A DNA stretch of 64,000 nt from Methylobacterium radiotolerans JCM 2831 (GCF_000019725.1 NC_010505.1:62001-126000), one strand, 5' to 3'. Shown: positions 36,579-45,259, counted from the first letter of the stretch. The notes: generated by a model not told the origin, from the sequence alone. Program-made: numbers and translations.

Positions 36579-37592
36579 TCAGCCCGGCAGCGTCAGGAGG
36601 CCGGCCTTGCCGTCGGTGCAGCCGAACAGCAGCCGGCCGCCGCGCGCGTCCCAGCCGAGCGCCGTCACGCCGCTTCCCTGGACGGCGGGGCGCACCAGCA
36701 GCTCGGCCGCGTCGGTGAAGCGGACGAGCAGGATGCAGCCGTCCTCGTAGCCCATGGCCAGCACCGGCGCCTTCGGGTGGAAAGCCACGCGGGAGACGCG
36801 GGCGGGGCGGACGCCGCATTCGCGCGGCGCCTTGCCGGTCGGCCCCTCCTTGGAGTCGAACGGCCACACGATCGCCGCCTCGGCCCCGCTCGTGGCGAGC
36901 CAGTTGCCGTCGAACGACCACGACATGGAGCGGACCTTGCCGGGATAGCCCGACATCCGCATGTGGCCGCGGTCCGGCTGCAGGCGCCAGCCGTGCAGGC
37001 TGTTCTCCTGCATGGTCGACACCACGAAGCGCCCGTCCGGCGACCACGTCACGTCGATATGCGAGCCCTTCCAGGTGACCACCTCGGCGGGCGTCTCCAG
37101 ATTGGGGTACCAGAGGCTCACGCCGTTGTAGTGGGCGACACCCAGCCGGTACCCCTTGGGCGCGAAGACGAGGCCGCGCGCGGAGGACGGCGCCTCGAAG
37201 GTCTTCTCGCGGCCCTTGGCGTCCCGGGCCACGACGGAGCGGCCGGCCGACCACGCCACGCCACCGTCGGGATGGACCGCCAGCGCGTCGATCCAGGCAC
37301 CGCCCTTGGCGAGGCCGAGCTGCTCCATCCCCCCGTCGGCGCGGATCGCCACCACGCGCCCGTCGTCGCCCCCCGTGACCAGCCGGTCGACACCGCCGGC
37401 CGTGACGAGGATCCCGCTGTCGGGATGCGCGGCGACGCGCGCGATCCCGTCCGCCCGCACCAGCGCGACCGTGCCGTCGCTGAGCGCCAGGGCCGGCACG
37501 TCCTTGAGGAAGTGCGCGGCGAGCACGTGCTCGCCGGGCTCCAGCGCGGCGACGTGACTGGTGAGGGACGGGTTGCTGACGGGGCTGCTCAT
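36579..37592 (-). CDS. WD40-repeat protein
   Basis: 337-residue soluble protein forming a probable seven-bladed beta-propeller. Blade-like repeats of about 40 residues are visible: GGVDRLVTGGDDGRVVAIRA, GGAWIDALAVHPDGGVAWS, GSHIDVTWSPDGRFVVST and VTALGWDARGGRLLFGCTDG. There is no signal peptide. Its ATG overlaps the stop of the preceding YoaK gene (ATGA, 37589-37592), so they are translationally coupled. From memory, related WD40 proteins in Hyphomicrobiales often sit beside CobW-like metal GTPases; none is seen here. The binding partner is unknown. Confidence 0.85.
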   Translation of the reverse strand: MSSPVSNPSLTSHVAALEPGEHVLAAHFLKDVPALALSDGTVALVRADGIARVAAHPDSGILVTAGGVDRLVTGGDDGRVVAIRADGGMEQLGLAKGGAWIDALAVHPDGGVAWSAGRSVVARDAKGREKTFEAPSSARGLVFAPKGYRLGVAHYNGVSLWYPNLETPAEVVTWKGSHIDVTWSPDGRFVVSTMQENSLHGWRLQPDRGHMRMSGYPGKVRSMSWSFDGNWLATSGAEAAIVWPFDSKEGPTGKAPRECGVRPARVSRVAFHPKAPVLAMGYEDGCILLVRFTDAAELLVRPAVQGSGVTALGWDARGGRLLFGCTDGKAGLLTLPG

Positions 37593-38263
37593 GTCGGGGG
37601 GACCTTCGCGGCCGGCGGCGCGGTGCGCAAGACCAGGAACGCGGTAATCAACGCCAGCCCGCCCGAGATCGCCGCCGGGGCGATCAGCGCGTACAGGCCG
37701 ACCTGCTGGTAGGCGTGCGCGCCCAGATAGGCGCCGAACAGCAGCGAGATCCAGACGGAGGCGTCGCCGAGCCAGCCGAGAGGATCCCCGGTGCGTGTCA
37801 GGGCCTGCGCGATCTTCTGGCCGAGGCTGAAGAGCGCGCCGGTCACGAAGGTCGTGCCGGCCCTGAACCCCTTCACCTGCGCCAGCACCGCGTTCTGGGA
37901 TCCCATCGCCACGGCGACGAAGAAGGCCGCGAGGCCGAGCTCGGGCGACTGGAGGCCGAGTCCCAGACCGGCGAGGATCAGCAGGGACTCGTAGGCGAGG
38001 ACCGCCGGCGTCGTCCACCGCGGCGGCACGAGGATCGCCAGCCCGCTCCCCAGGACCGATCCCGTGAGGAACGCGAGGATCAGGATCGCGGGGAGGATCA
38101 TGCGGTGCAGCTCGACCTGGGCGCCGAGAACGGCGAGCTGCGTGGTGTTGCCGCTCATGAACGACGTGTAGAGGCCGCCCAGTCTCACGAAGCCGAGGGC
38201 GTCGACGTAGCCCGCCATACCGGTGAGGAGCAGGCCGACGCCCAGCTGCCAGCGGCGATTCAC
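37589..38263 (-). CDS. YoaK-family (DUF1275) membrane protein
   Basis: 224-residue integral membrane protein with six or seven hydrophobic segments. The DUF1275 marks are DALGFVRLGGLYTSFMSGNTT near the N-terminus, AMGSQNAVLAQVKGFRAGTTFVTG in the middle and a polar GQKIAQAL. These belong to the YoaK/DUF1275 permease-like family with no assigned substrate. It starts at GTG 38263 and overlaps the WD40 gene by 4 bp. A TTAACCAT CtrA-like site is 37-44 bp upstream. Confidence 0.88.
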   Translation of the reverse strand: MNRRWQLGVGLLLTGMAGYVDALGFVRLGGLYTSFMSGNTTQLAVLGAQVELHRMILPAILILAFLTGSVLGSGLAILVPPRWTTPAVLAYESLLILAGLGLGLQSPELGLAAFFVAVAMGSQNAVLAQVKGFRAGTTFVTGALFSLGQKIAQALTRTGDPLGWLGDASVWISLLFGAYLGAHAYQQVGLYALIAPAAISGGLALITAFLVLRTAPPAAKVPPT

Positions 38264-38288
38264 CGTTCGGCCTCGCCGTCGCGGGCCG

Positions 38289-38307
38289 GTAACGCTCCGT
38301 TAACCAT
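38289..38307 (+). promoter_or_regulatory. CtrA-like binding site between the YoaK and response-regulator genes
   Basis: GTAA (38289-38292), seven bases (CGCTCCG), then TTAACCAT (38300-38307) fits the CtrA consensus TTAA-N7-TTAACCAT with one mismatch. It lies 26-44 bp from the GTG of the divergent YoaK gene and 164 bp before the response regulator. The TTAAC of a further site is at 38342. Confidence 0.5.
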
Positions 38308-38470
38308 TCGAACGCCTTCGTTCACGGACGCCGGGCTGCGGTTAACGCGCCGCTCACCAAACCCGAGCAATTCGATGCAAACACGGTGAACGCCGCGTCG
38401 GAAGGGGCCGTTGCCCCAGCGATCCGGCTCGGGGACATCGTGCCCCCGCCGGGTGAGTGGGAGTTGCGTC

Positions 38471-38902
38471 ATGGTTCCGTTCGCCGCCGCTTTCGTCTGC
38501 CCGACCCTGCCCGTCCCGGACCGGGGCGTCGCCACGATCCTGGTCGTCGAGGATGAGCCGACCGTGTGCGAGCTGGCCGCCGAGGCGCTCCTCGATGAGG
38601 GGTACCGGGTGCTCACCGCCGCCGATGCCTGGGAGGCCGAGGCGATCCTGTCCCGGGAGAGCGTCGACCTGCTCTTCACCGATATCGATCTGGCCCGCAA
38701 CACGGACGGCCTGTCGCTCGCCCGGTGCGCCCGCCGGCTCTCGCCCGATCTCCCGGTGGTCTACACCTCCGGGGGCCGGGCTTCCCTGGCAACCTGCGAG
38801 GCGGTTCCGGGCTCGGTCTTCGTGCCGAAGCCCTACCGTCCGAGCCAGCTCGTGGCGCTGACGCAGGATGTCCTGCGCACCGCGCCCCTCCGATCCTTCT
38901 GA
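38471..38902 (+). CDS. Single-domain response regulator
   Basis: 143-residue receiver-only protein. After a 28-residue hydrophobic/Pro-rich extension, the CheY-like domain runs from ATILVVEDEPTVCEL to the end. Acidic residues are in VEDEP, the phosphoacceptor Asp in LLFTDIDLA near residue 82, the Thr/Ser switch in VVYTSGG, and the Lys in VPKPYRP near 122. There is no output domain, so it acts through protein contacts or as a phosphate sink. The TDIDLA...DG pattern matches the alphaproteobacterial orphan receivers such as the SdrG/MrrA-like type. ATG 38471. The CtrA-like site upstream suggests cell-cycle or motility control; no kinase is adjacent. Confidence 0.88.
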   Translation: MVPFAAAFVCPTLPVPDRGVATILVVEDEPTVCELAAEALLDEGYRVLTAADAWEAEAILSRESVDLLFTDIDLARNTDGLSLARCARRLSPDLPVVYTSGGRASLATCEAVPGSVFVPKPYRPSQLVALTQDVLRTAPLRSF

Positions 38903-38926
38903 ACCGGACCTCCGAGGATACCCGCC

Positions 38927-39292
38927 ATGTGGCGCTCTCTTCCCGCAATCGGCCTCGCGCTCGCCGCCGCGGTCGCCGCATCGCCGGCCCGGGCGGCCTG
39001 CGACGTGAAGGGCGCGCAGATCGAGGAGGCGATCGCCAAGAAGAGCGAGCTCCGTGAGGACGCTAACGCGCAGCTGGTCCGCGACCTCCGGACCCTGCGC
39101 GACGCCGCCATCGTCCTCGAGAGCTACAAGTTTCCGGGCGAGTGCGAGGTCCTGCTCGGGATCGTGCGCTCCCTCCTGGCCAATCCGAGCAAGACCATCG
39201 AGCAGAGCGGCGACACCGACGAGGAGAAGGCCGAGGACCTGATCGAGGCGCGCGAGCCCAAGGACGCGGCGGGCGCCCCGAAGGCGAAGTAG
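38927..39292 (+). CDS. Small secreted helical protein, unknown
   Basis: 121-residue protein with a signal peptide (LPAIGLALAAAVAASPARA, cleavage near residue 23), a helical middle (RDLRTLRDAAIVLESYKFPG) and an acidic to basic C-terminal tail (DTDEEKAEDLIEAREPKDA). Two cysteines (CDVKG and GECEV) could form a disulfide. ATG 38927 follows GAGGA nine bases upstream, and the gene is 24 bp after the response regulator, so the pair may be one transcript. I do not recognise a family; function unknown. Confidence 0.75.
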   Translation: MWRSLPAIGLALAAAVAASPARAACDVKGAQIEEAIAKKSELREDANAQLVRDLRTLRDAAIVLESYKFPGECEVLLGIVRSLLANPSKTIEQSGDTDEEKAEDLIEAREPKDAAGAPKAK

Positions 39293-39323
39293 CGAGCCGC
39301 GGCCGTCCGGGGCGCGGCGCCCG

Positions 39324-39953
39324 TCAGCGCTCCTCGCCGGCGCTGGCGCCGATCTTGGCGCGCGCCAGCGCGCGGCTGAGCTTGGCGGCGATCTGCTCGC
39401 GCAGCATGTCGGCCATCTCGATATCCACGAGGCGCCAGCTCAGGCCGCGCAGCCGCAGCCGGATCCGCGTGCGTTCCGGGCGGGGCCCCTCCGGCGGGAT
39501 CGGGATCACGACCGCGCGGAAGCCGCGCATCTCCAGAGCCGCGTAGTAGGGTATGAGCCGCCCGAGGCCGCGGATGATCAAGCCCTCAGGCCGGGTGCCG
39601 TCCGGCCGCTCGACGTCGAGCTTGTCGGGCCAGCCGTTGGCCAGCAGATCCATCACCGTCTCCGGCGTCACCATCGTCTCGGCGAGCGCCAGGGCGAGCC
39701 CGTAGGCGGCGTCGTTCAGGCGCTGGCGGTCGCGCGGCTCCAGGTCGGGATCGCTCTCAGAGGCCGCGCGCATCGCGGCGGTGATCTGCCGGACCAGCGA
39801 CAGCCGCAGCGTCCTGAAGTTCACGTGACTCTCGACATAGGCGGCGTCGTGCCGACGCACCGCCTGAGCGAGGTCGTAGAGCGACCAGAGCGGGCTCATC
39901 GTGAAGGCGAGCCACGCCAGGGCGAGGGCGACCGGGACCGCGAGCCAGCGCAC
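39324..39953 (-). CDS. DUF2939-domain protein
   Basis: 209-residue protein with an N-terminal membrane anchor or signal (LAVPVALALAWLAFTMSP). The conserved SLYDLAQAVRRHDAAYVESHVNFRTLR fits the DUF2939 family of periplasmic-facing proteins, followed by a mixed alpha/beta domain rich in Arg. The family has no assigned role. It is 24 bp downstream of rppH on the same strand. Confidence 0.82.
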   Translation of the reverse strand: MRWLAVPVALALAWLAFTMSPLWSLYDLAQAVRRHDAAYVESHVNFRTLRLSLVRQITAAMRAASESDPDLEPRDRQRLNDAAYGLALALAETMVTPETVMDLLANGWPDKLDVERPDGTRPEGLIIRGLGRLIPYYAALEMRGFRAVVIPIPPEGPRPERTRIRLRLRGLSWRLVDIEMADMLREQIAAKLSRALARAKIGASAGEER

Positions 39954-39977
39954 GGCCTCAGCGCCCCGTCCGCGCGG

Positions 39978-40532
39978 TCATGACCGCGCCGCCCAGCGAT
40001 CGAGGCCGGAGAAGGCCGCGACGACCCGCTCGTAGACCGGCCGCTTGAAGGGGACGATCAGGTCCGGAAGTTCGGAGAGTTGCGCCCAGCGCCAAGCGTC
40101 GAATTCCGCCTTGTGAGCGCCGCCGCCGGGCCGGAGCACGTCGATCAGGTCCTCGCTGCCGACGAAGCCGTAGGCGAACCATTTCTGCGTCTGGCCACGG
40201 TAGCGGCCCTTCCAGGCCTGCTTCATCACCGCCGGGGGCAGGTCGTAGGGCAGCCAGTCCGGGATCTCGGCGAGGAGCTTCACCGCCTCCGGCGGGACGT
40301 TGGTCTCCTCGTAGAGCTCGCGCCGTGCGGCGGCTTCCGCATCCTCACCGGGATCGATGCCGCCCTGCGGCATCTGCCACATGTGCGGACCGTCGACGTG
40401 CTCGGGACCCGCCTCCTTGCTGCGACGCCCGACGAAGACGCCGCCCGACGGCGCGATCAGGGCGATGCCCACGCAGGGGCGATAGGGCAGGGCAGTGCCT
40501 GGGTCCGAATCCGTTACCATCGCGGCGACCAT
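39978..40532 (-). CDS. rppH: RNA pyrophosphohydrolase RppH (Nudix)
   Basis: 184-residue Nudix hydrolase that removes pyrophosphate from mRNA 5' ends and starts decay. The start [21 protein letters not shown], the Nudix box [21 protein letters not shown], and the RppH-specific LPYDLP and [11 protein letters not shown] are present. Glycine is replaced by asparagine at the end of the box (EETNV in place of EETGx). Start at ATG 40532; an in-frame ATG five codons later is possible. Part of an envelope/RNA cluster on the minus strand. Confidence 0.94.
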   Translation of the reverse strand: MVAAMVTDSDPGTALPYRPCVGIALIAPSGGVFVGRRSKEAGPEHVDGPHMWQMPQGGIDPGEDAEAAARRELYEETNVPPEAVKLLAEIPDWLPYDLPPAVMKQAWKGRYRGQTQKWFAYGFVGSEDLIDVLRPGGGAHKAEFDAWRWAQLSELPDLIVPFKRPVYERVVAAFSGLDRWAARS

Positions 40533-40626
40533 AGGTCAGGGGTGGGCGAGGCGGCAACGTCGACCAAGTCTTCACCGATCCGGACGGTGCCGGATCTACT
40601 TGCGCTGACTTTCGACACGGTCGCGT

Positions 40627-41862
40627 TCAATCAGCCGTGGAGACTCGCTTGTCGCGGGCGCCGCGCAGCGCCACGCTCGCCGGCACGAGGCGCAGCCCGC
40701 GGGACTCGATCTCCTTCGCCCAGCGCGCGATCCGATCGACGCTCAGCGGTGTCCCGGTCGCCGAGACCAGGGCGAAGCCGTTGGCGCGGGCCCGAGCCTC
40801 GGCCTGGGCGAGTGCGGCGTCGATCGCGTCGGCGCGCGGCGTGGCGTCGAGGACGATCTCGGCGCGGGCGACCGGCGTCTTCCCCTTGTTGGCGGGCGCG
40901 ACCGCGGGCTTCGAAGCCGTGCCGTCGTCGAGGAACCCCAGACCGCGGGCGCCGATCTCGCGCAGGACCGGCTCGAACGCCGCATCGGCCATGAGCTTCG
41001 AGCCCATGTAGTTCACGACGCCGACATAGCCCGGGAAGCGCGCCATCGCCCAGGCCTGCCGATCGGCATTCTCCAGCCCCTTCAACGCGGTGAGCAGCGT
41101 CTGCGGGCCCGGGTCGCTGTCGGGATAGTCGAAGGGCTCCATCGGGAGTTGCAGGAACACTTCGTGGCCCGCGTCCCTGGCGCGCGCGGCGGCGCGCTCG
41201 ACCTCGCCGCCGTAGGGCAGGAAGGCGAGACTCACGGCGGCGGGCAGGCGCGCGGTGGCGCCGGCGGTGGCGGCCTGGCCGACACCGAGACCGGTCACCA
41301 CGATCGCGATGCGCGGCCCCGAGCCGGCCTCTTCCGATCGGGCGTACACGTCGAGGGCGCGGATGCGGCCCTCGCCCAGCTTCGGCATGAGACCGTGGCG
41401 GCCGGATTCGCTGATCCGCGGATCCGGGGCCTGGGCGAGACGGGGGGCGCTCGGCGGCGGCACACGGATCACCACCGCCTCGCTCGGCCCGCTGCCGGCC
41501 GGGCGCACGACCGTGACGCCGGAGGCGGTCTCGACCTCCTCGGCACTGCGCTGGAGCGGCGCGGTTCCGGGTTCCGTCGTGATCACCTGGGGCTGCTGTG
41601 CGGCTGGCGCCTGCGCGGCCGGGCGGGCCGCGGGTTCGCGCATCGTGATCGCCACCTGGACGCGGGGCTCACCGCCGTGCGGGTCCCCCAGCGCGAGCAC
41701 CAGGCCGGCCGCCACCACGAAGCTGGCCGCGAGCGCGGCGGCCGCGACCCGGGGCCGGCGGCCAGCCGCGACGAGGCGTCCGATCCGGCCTTCGGGCTGC
41801 GCCGGCGCCGCCTCCGGCACCCCGAGGGGGCGCGTGAGGATATCGTCGGTGGACTCGGTCAA
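40627..41862 (-). CDS. Divergent polysaccharide deacetylase family protein (YibQ-like)
   Basis: About 411 residues: a cytoplasmic N-terminus, a membrane anchor near residue 40 (VAAAALAASFVVAAGLVLAL), a Pro/Ala-rich linker and a divergent polysaccharide deacetylase domain starting at IAIVVTGLGVGQ and including LQLPMEPFDYPDSDPGPQTL and FLDDGTASKPAV. The DPD2/YibQ family is thought to act on peptidoglycan or surface glycans. In this group it commonly lies between rppH and ctpA, as here. The start is uncertain: TTG 41862 or TTG 41913; no ATG is available. CtrA-like TTAACCAT lies upstream. Confidence 0.86.
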   Translation of the reverse strand: MTESTDDILTRPLGVPEAAPAQPEGRIGRLVAAGRRPRVAAAALAASFVVAAGLVLALGDPHGGEPRVQVAITMREPAARPAAQAPAAQQPQVITTEPGTAPLQRSAEEVETASGVTVVRPAGSGPSEAVVIRVPPPSAPRLAQAPDPRISESGRHGLMPKLGEGRIRALDVYARSEEAGSGPRIAIVVTGLGVGQAATAGATARLPAAVSLAFLPYGGEVERAAARARDAGHEVFLQLPMEPFDYPDSDPGPQTLLTALKGLENADRQAWAMARFPGYVGVVNYMGSKLMADAAFEPVLREIGARGLGFLDDGTASKPAVAPANKGKTPVARAEIVLDATPRADAIDAALAQAEARARANGFALVSATGTPLSVDRIARWAKEIESRGLRLVPASVALRGARDKRVSTAD

Positions 41863-41937
41863 GCGGCTCTCGATACGGGATCGCGGTTCCTGCGCCGGTC
41901 GGCGCGGTCCCAACCCTCGGATCCATTGCGGCCGGGT

Positions 41938-41956
41938 ATGGTTAACGTTCCGCTAA
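41938..41956 (-). promoter_or_regulatory. CtrA-like binding site upstream of the polysaccharide deacetylase gene
   Basis: On the minus strand TTAG (41956-41953), seven bases, then TTAACCAT (41945-41938) fits TTAA-N7-TTAACCAT with one mismatch. It lies 76-94 bp before the TTG start at 41862. The 7-nt spacer on the plus strand (CGTTCCG) is almost identical to that of the site at 38289 (CGCTCCG). Confidence 0.5.
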
Positions 41957-41977
41957 TGCTCGGTCCCAGAACGGGAA

Positions 41978-42005
41978 ATCCCGCCCGGGGGTGGCCGGGC
42001 GGGAT
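41978..42005 (-). terminator. Rho-independent terminator after ctpA
   Basis: ATCCCGCCCGG (41978-41988) pairs exactly with CCGGGCGGGAT (41995-42005), a perfect 11-bp stem with a 6-nt loop. On the minus strand it is followed by TTTCCCG. It is 31 bp past the ctpA stop codon and separates ctpA from the deacetylase gene. Confidence 0.75.
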
Positions 42006-42035
42006 CGGGTCCTGGCGCAGCGCGAGGCCGCGTGA

Positions 42036-43376
42036 TCAGTTCGGCAGGCTCGGCTTCTGCTGCTGCGGCGCGGGCGTCCCGTTGGCGGCGCCCTTCTGGA
42101 TGCCGTGGAGGAAGTCGACGGCCGAGATCAGCTGCTTGTCCTTGGCCGGGTCCGGCGGGACGTAGGCGGAGGATCCGCCGCGCTCGTCGGTGTCCTTCTG
42201 CTTCAGGTGGCCCTTGAGCCCGGCCTCACCCTTCGTCTCGTCCTTGCCCTTGAGCTCGTCCGGCACGTCCTGCGTGACCTCGACGTCCGGCTCGATGCCC
42301 TTGGCCTGGATCGAGCGGCCCGACGGCGTGTAGTAGCGCGCCGTGGTGAGCCGGAGGGCGCCTGAGCCGCCGAGCGGGATGATCGACTGCACCGAGCCCT
42401 TGCCGAAGGAGCGCGTCCCCATGATGGTCGCGCGCTTGTGATCCTGGAGGGCGCCGGCCACGATCTCGGAGGCCGAGGCGGAGCCGCCGTTGACCAGCAC
42501 CACGATGGGCTTGCCCTTGGTCAGATCCCCCGCCTTGGCGGAGAAGCGCTGGGTCTCGTCCGGGTTGCGGCCGCGGGTGGAGACGATCTCGCCGCGATCG
42601 AGGAAGGCGTCCGAGACCATCACGGCCTGATCGAGCAGGCCGCCCGGGTTGTTGCGCAGGTCGACGATGTAGCCTTTGATCTTGTCGGCACCGATCTCGC
42701 CGGTGAGCTTGTCGATCGCGGCCCGCATGCCGTCGAAGGTCTGCTCGTTGAACTGGGTGAGGCGGATATAGGCGACGTCGCCGCCCTCGATCTTCGAGCG
42801 CACCGGCTTGATCTTGATGACGTCGCGGGTGAGCGTGACGTCGATCGGATCCTTCGATTCCTTGCGGGTGATCTTGAGCTTCACGCTCGAGTTCACCGGG
42901 CCGCGCATCTTGTCGACCGCCTGGTTCAGGGTGAGGCCCTGGACCTGGTCGTCATCGATCTGCGTGATGATGTCGTTCGCGAGCAGGCCCGCCTTCGCCG
43001 CGGGGGTGTCGTCGATCGGCGTGACGACCTTGATCAGGCCGTCCTCCATCGTGACCTCGATGCCGAGCCCGCCGAACTCGCCGCGGGTGGTGGTCTGCAT
43101 GTCGCGGAACGCCTTGGCGTCCATGTAGCTCGAGTGCGGATCGAGCGACGTCAGCATGCCGTTGACGGCCGCCTCAATCATCTTCGACTCGTCCGGCTTC
43201 TCGACGTAGTCGGTGCGGACCTTCTCGAAGACGTCGCCGAACAGGCTGAGCTGGCGGTAGGTCTCGGCCGAGGCGGCCACGGCCCGCGGACCCGACAGGA
43301 AGTCGGTCTGGGTCGCCACCATGGACGTTCCGGCACCGAGGAAGGCGCCGAGCATGATCAGGGAAGTCTTGCGCAT
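42036..43376 (-). CDS. ctpA: C-terminal processing protease, S41 family
   Basis: 446-residue periplasmic serine protease. A signal or anchor (LIMLGAFLGAGTSMVATQ) is followed by a PDZ domain near residues 95-165 (GLGIEVTMEDGLIKVVTPID). The S41 catalytic Ser is in VLVNGGSASASEIVAGALQ near residue 300 and the Lys in GTRSFGKGSVQSIIP near 325. The C-terminal 100 residues are charged. CtpA processes or degrades envelope proteins. Its ATG overlaps the stop of the EnvC-like gene by one base (TGATG), so the two are coupled, and the gene ends with a terminator. Confidence 0.95.
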   Translation of the reverse strand: MRKTSLIMLGAFLGAGTSMVATQTDFLSGPRAVAASAETYRQLSLFGDVFEKVRTDYVEKPDESKMIEAAVNGMLTSLDPHSSYMDAKAFRDMQTTTRGEFGGLGIEVTMEDGLIKVVTPIDDTPAAKAGLLANDIITQIDDDQVQGLTLNQAVDKMRGPVNSSVKLKITRKESKDPIDVTLTRDVIKIKPVRSKIEGGDVAYIRLTQFNEQTFDGMRAAIDKLTGEIGADKIKGYIVDLRNNPGGLLDQAVMVSDAFLDRGEIVSTRGRNPDETQRFSAKAGDLTKGKPIVVLVNGGSASASEIVAGALQDHKRATIMGTRSFGKGSVQSIIPLGGSGALRLTTARYYTPSGRSIQAKGIEPDVEVTQDVPDELKGKDETKGEAGLKGHLKQKDTDERGGSSAYVPPDPAKDKQLISAVDFLHGIQKGAANGTPAPQQQKPSLPN

Positions 43377-44743
43377 CAGCCGCGAACCTTCTCGCCAAGT
43401 ACCGTATTATTCGGGCTCTTCGCCCACCACGGCTCCGGATCGATGGAGCCGCCGTCCTTCTTGAACTCGACGTAGAGCGTGGGATCACCCTCGGACCCGC
43501 CGGGACCCGCACCCTTGTCGCCCATGCTGCCGACCGGTTCGCCCGCGAGCACGAACTGACCGACCTCGACGCTGATCTGGTCCATTCCCGCGAGCAGAAG
43601 ATAGTAGCCGTCGCCCGCGTTGATGATCAAGAGTTGGCCATAGGACCGAAACGGCCCGGCGAACTGCACCCACCCGTCGGCCGGGGAGGAGACCGAAGCC
43701 TTCGGGCGGGTCGTGAACGACACGCCGCGCGTCGTCCCCCCATTGCCATCGGGCTGGTTGAATCCCCGTGCGACGCGACCGCTCACCGGCCGCGGCACTT
43801 CGCCCCGTGCCTCGGCGAAGTGCACCTTGGGGGCCAGCCGCGCGGGATCGCGGAAGCCGGCCGCGGCGAACCGCTCCTGGGTGATGCGCACTTCGCGCTC
43901 CGCGGCGGCCTTGGCCTCCTCGGCGGAGCGCTTCGCCGCCGCGACCTCCGCCTCCGTGCGGTCGAGCAGATCCTTCAGGGTCTTGGCCTGCGCGCCGAGC
44001 TCGGTGGCCCGGCGCCGTTCGGCGGTCAGGCCGCTCTCAACCTCCGCCTGCCGTGCGCGCCGGGCCGCGACGAGGGCCTGGAGGCGCTGCTGCTCCCTCG
44101 CCCAGCCGGCGAGATCGCTCGAGAGCCCTTCCTTGTCCTGCGCGATCAAACCGCGCAGCCTGATCATTTCCGCGAGATCGGCCGCGAGCGTGTCGACCTC
44201 ACCGCGCAGTTCCGGCACCACCGCGCCGAGCAGCATCGAGGTCCGGATCGCGGCCAGCACGTCCTCGGGACTCACCAGCACGGCCGGTGGCGGACGACGG
44301 CCCATGCGCTGGAGCGCCGCCAGGATCTCGGCGACGATGCCGCGCCGACCCTGCAGCGAGTGCCGGATCGCGGCCTCGCTCTCGCTCATCGCCTTCAGGC
44401 GCTCCTCGAGGCGGCTCAGGCGATCTTCCGTCGCCTGCGCCTGCCGGTTCGCGTCGAGGAGGGCTGTGTCGAGCTTCGCGCGGTCAGACCCGATCGCGGC
44501 GATCTCGGCCTCGAACTGCGCGCGCTGTCCGGCGCTGGCGGCCAGGGCGTCCTGCACGCGTTTCAGGTTCTCGGCCCGGCGCTCCCGCTCCTCGTTGGCC
44601 CGCTGTATCGCCTCGGGGTCCGTGGGCTTCGGGGCCTCGGCGCGCGCGGCCACGGTGATCGACAGCACGGCCAGCAGGGCGAATGCCGCGCGTCCGCGCC
44701 GCGGCACGGGGTTGGACTCGGCCTCGGTCTCGGACTTCCCCAC
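43376..44743 (-). CDS. EnvC-like murein hydrolase activator with degenerate LytM domain
   Basis: 455-residue protein of signal peptide (FALLAVLSITVAARA), a long coiled coil (about 45-275; LKRVQDALAASAGQRAQFEAE and more) and a C-terminal LytM/M23 fold (about 300-440). The M23 metal ligands are lost: the first His-x-Gly-x-Asp region reads TRGVSFTTRPKA, and the His-x-His stretch reads LLIINAGDGYYLLLAGM. Like E. coli EnvC it should activate amidases at the septum rather than cut peptidoglycan itself. It is coupled to ctpA and follows rlmH. The partner amidase is elsewhere. Confidence 0.88.
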   Translation of the reverse strand: MGKSETEAESNPVPRRGRAAFALLAVLSITVAARAEAPKPTDPEAIQRANEERERRAENLKRVQDALAASAGQRAQFEAEIAAIGSDRAKLDTALLDANRQAQATEDRLSRLEERLKAMSESEAAIRHSLQGRRGIVAEILAALQRMGRRPPPAVLVSPEDVLAAIRTSMLLGAVVPELRGEVDTLAADLAEMIRLRGLIAQDKEGLSSDLAGWAREQQRLQALVAARRARQAEVESGLTAERRRATELGAQAKTLKDLLDRTEAEVAAAKRSAEEAKAAAEREVRITQERFAAAGFRDPARLAPKVHFAEARGEVPRPVSGRVARGFNQPDGNGGTTRGVSFTTRPKASVSSPADGWVQFAGPFRSYGQLLIINAGDGYYLLLAGMDQISVEVGQFVLAGEPVGSMGDKGAGPGGSEGDPTLYVEFKKDGGSIDPEPWWAKSPNNTVLGEKVRG

Positions 44744-44749
44744 GGCCGT

Positions 44750-45244
44750 TCAGCCCGCCTCACCGCGATGGTAGGGGTGTCCGGCCAGGATCGTGAGGCT
44801 GCGATAGAGTTGTTCGAGGGCGAGCACGCGAACGAGTCCGTGGGGCAGGGTGGCGGCCCCGAACGACAGGATCAACTCGGCCCGCGTCCGAATTGAGGCG
44901 TCCAGCCCGTCCGGCCCACCGATCGTCACGACCAGAGCCGGCCGGGCCGCATCGCGCCAGCCGGCGACGCGTTCTGCCAGGGCCTCGCTGCCGAGATCGG
45001 CCCGGCCGCGCTCGTCGTAGGCGACGAGGACTCCGCCGGAGGGCAGATAGGTCGCGAGCGCCGCCGCCTCCTCGGCGCACCGGTCGGGGGCGCGACGGGC
45101 CCGGGATTCCGGAATCTCGACGTTGTCGCAGGACGGGAAGCCGAGGCCGCGTCCGAGTTGTGCGGCGCGGTCGCGATATCGTGACGCGAGCTCGCGCTCC
45201 GGCCCGGCCTTCAGCCGTCCGACCGCGGCCAGGATCAGGCGCAT
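44750..45244 (-). CDS. rlmH: 23S rRNA (pseudouridine-1915-N3)-methyltransferase RlmH
   Basis: 164-residue SPOUT-class methyltransferase that methylates pseudouridine 1915 in the ribosome decoding-centre helix. The knot and SAM loop (LVVTIGGPDGLDASI), the C-terminal LPHGLVRVLALEQLYRSLTI and the end HPYHRGE are typical. Start ATG 45244. RsfS, which acts on the same large subunit, is 15 bp upstream on the same strand. Confidence 0.95.
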   Translation of the reverse strand: MRLILAAVGRLKAGPERELASRYRDRAAQLGRGLGFPSCDNVEIPESRARRAPDRCAEEAAALATYLPSGGVLVAYDERGRADLGSEALAERVAGWRDAARPALVVTIGGPDGLDASIRTRAELILSFGAATLPHGLVRVLALEQLYRSLTILAGHPYHRGEAG

Positions 45245-45259
45245 GGACCTCGGTCCGGC

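Noticed and set aside
40577..40596. GATCCGG-N6-CCGGATC hairpin after the polysaccharide deacetylase gene
   Set aside because: Only a 7-bp stem, with no T-run on the minus strand; may be chance in GC-rich DNA.
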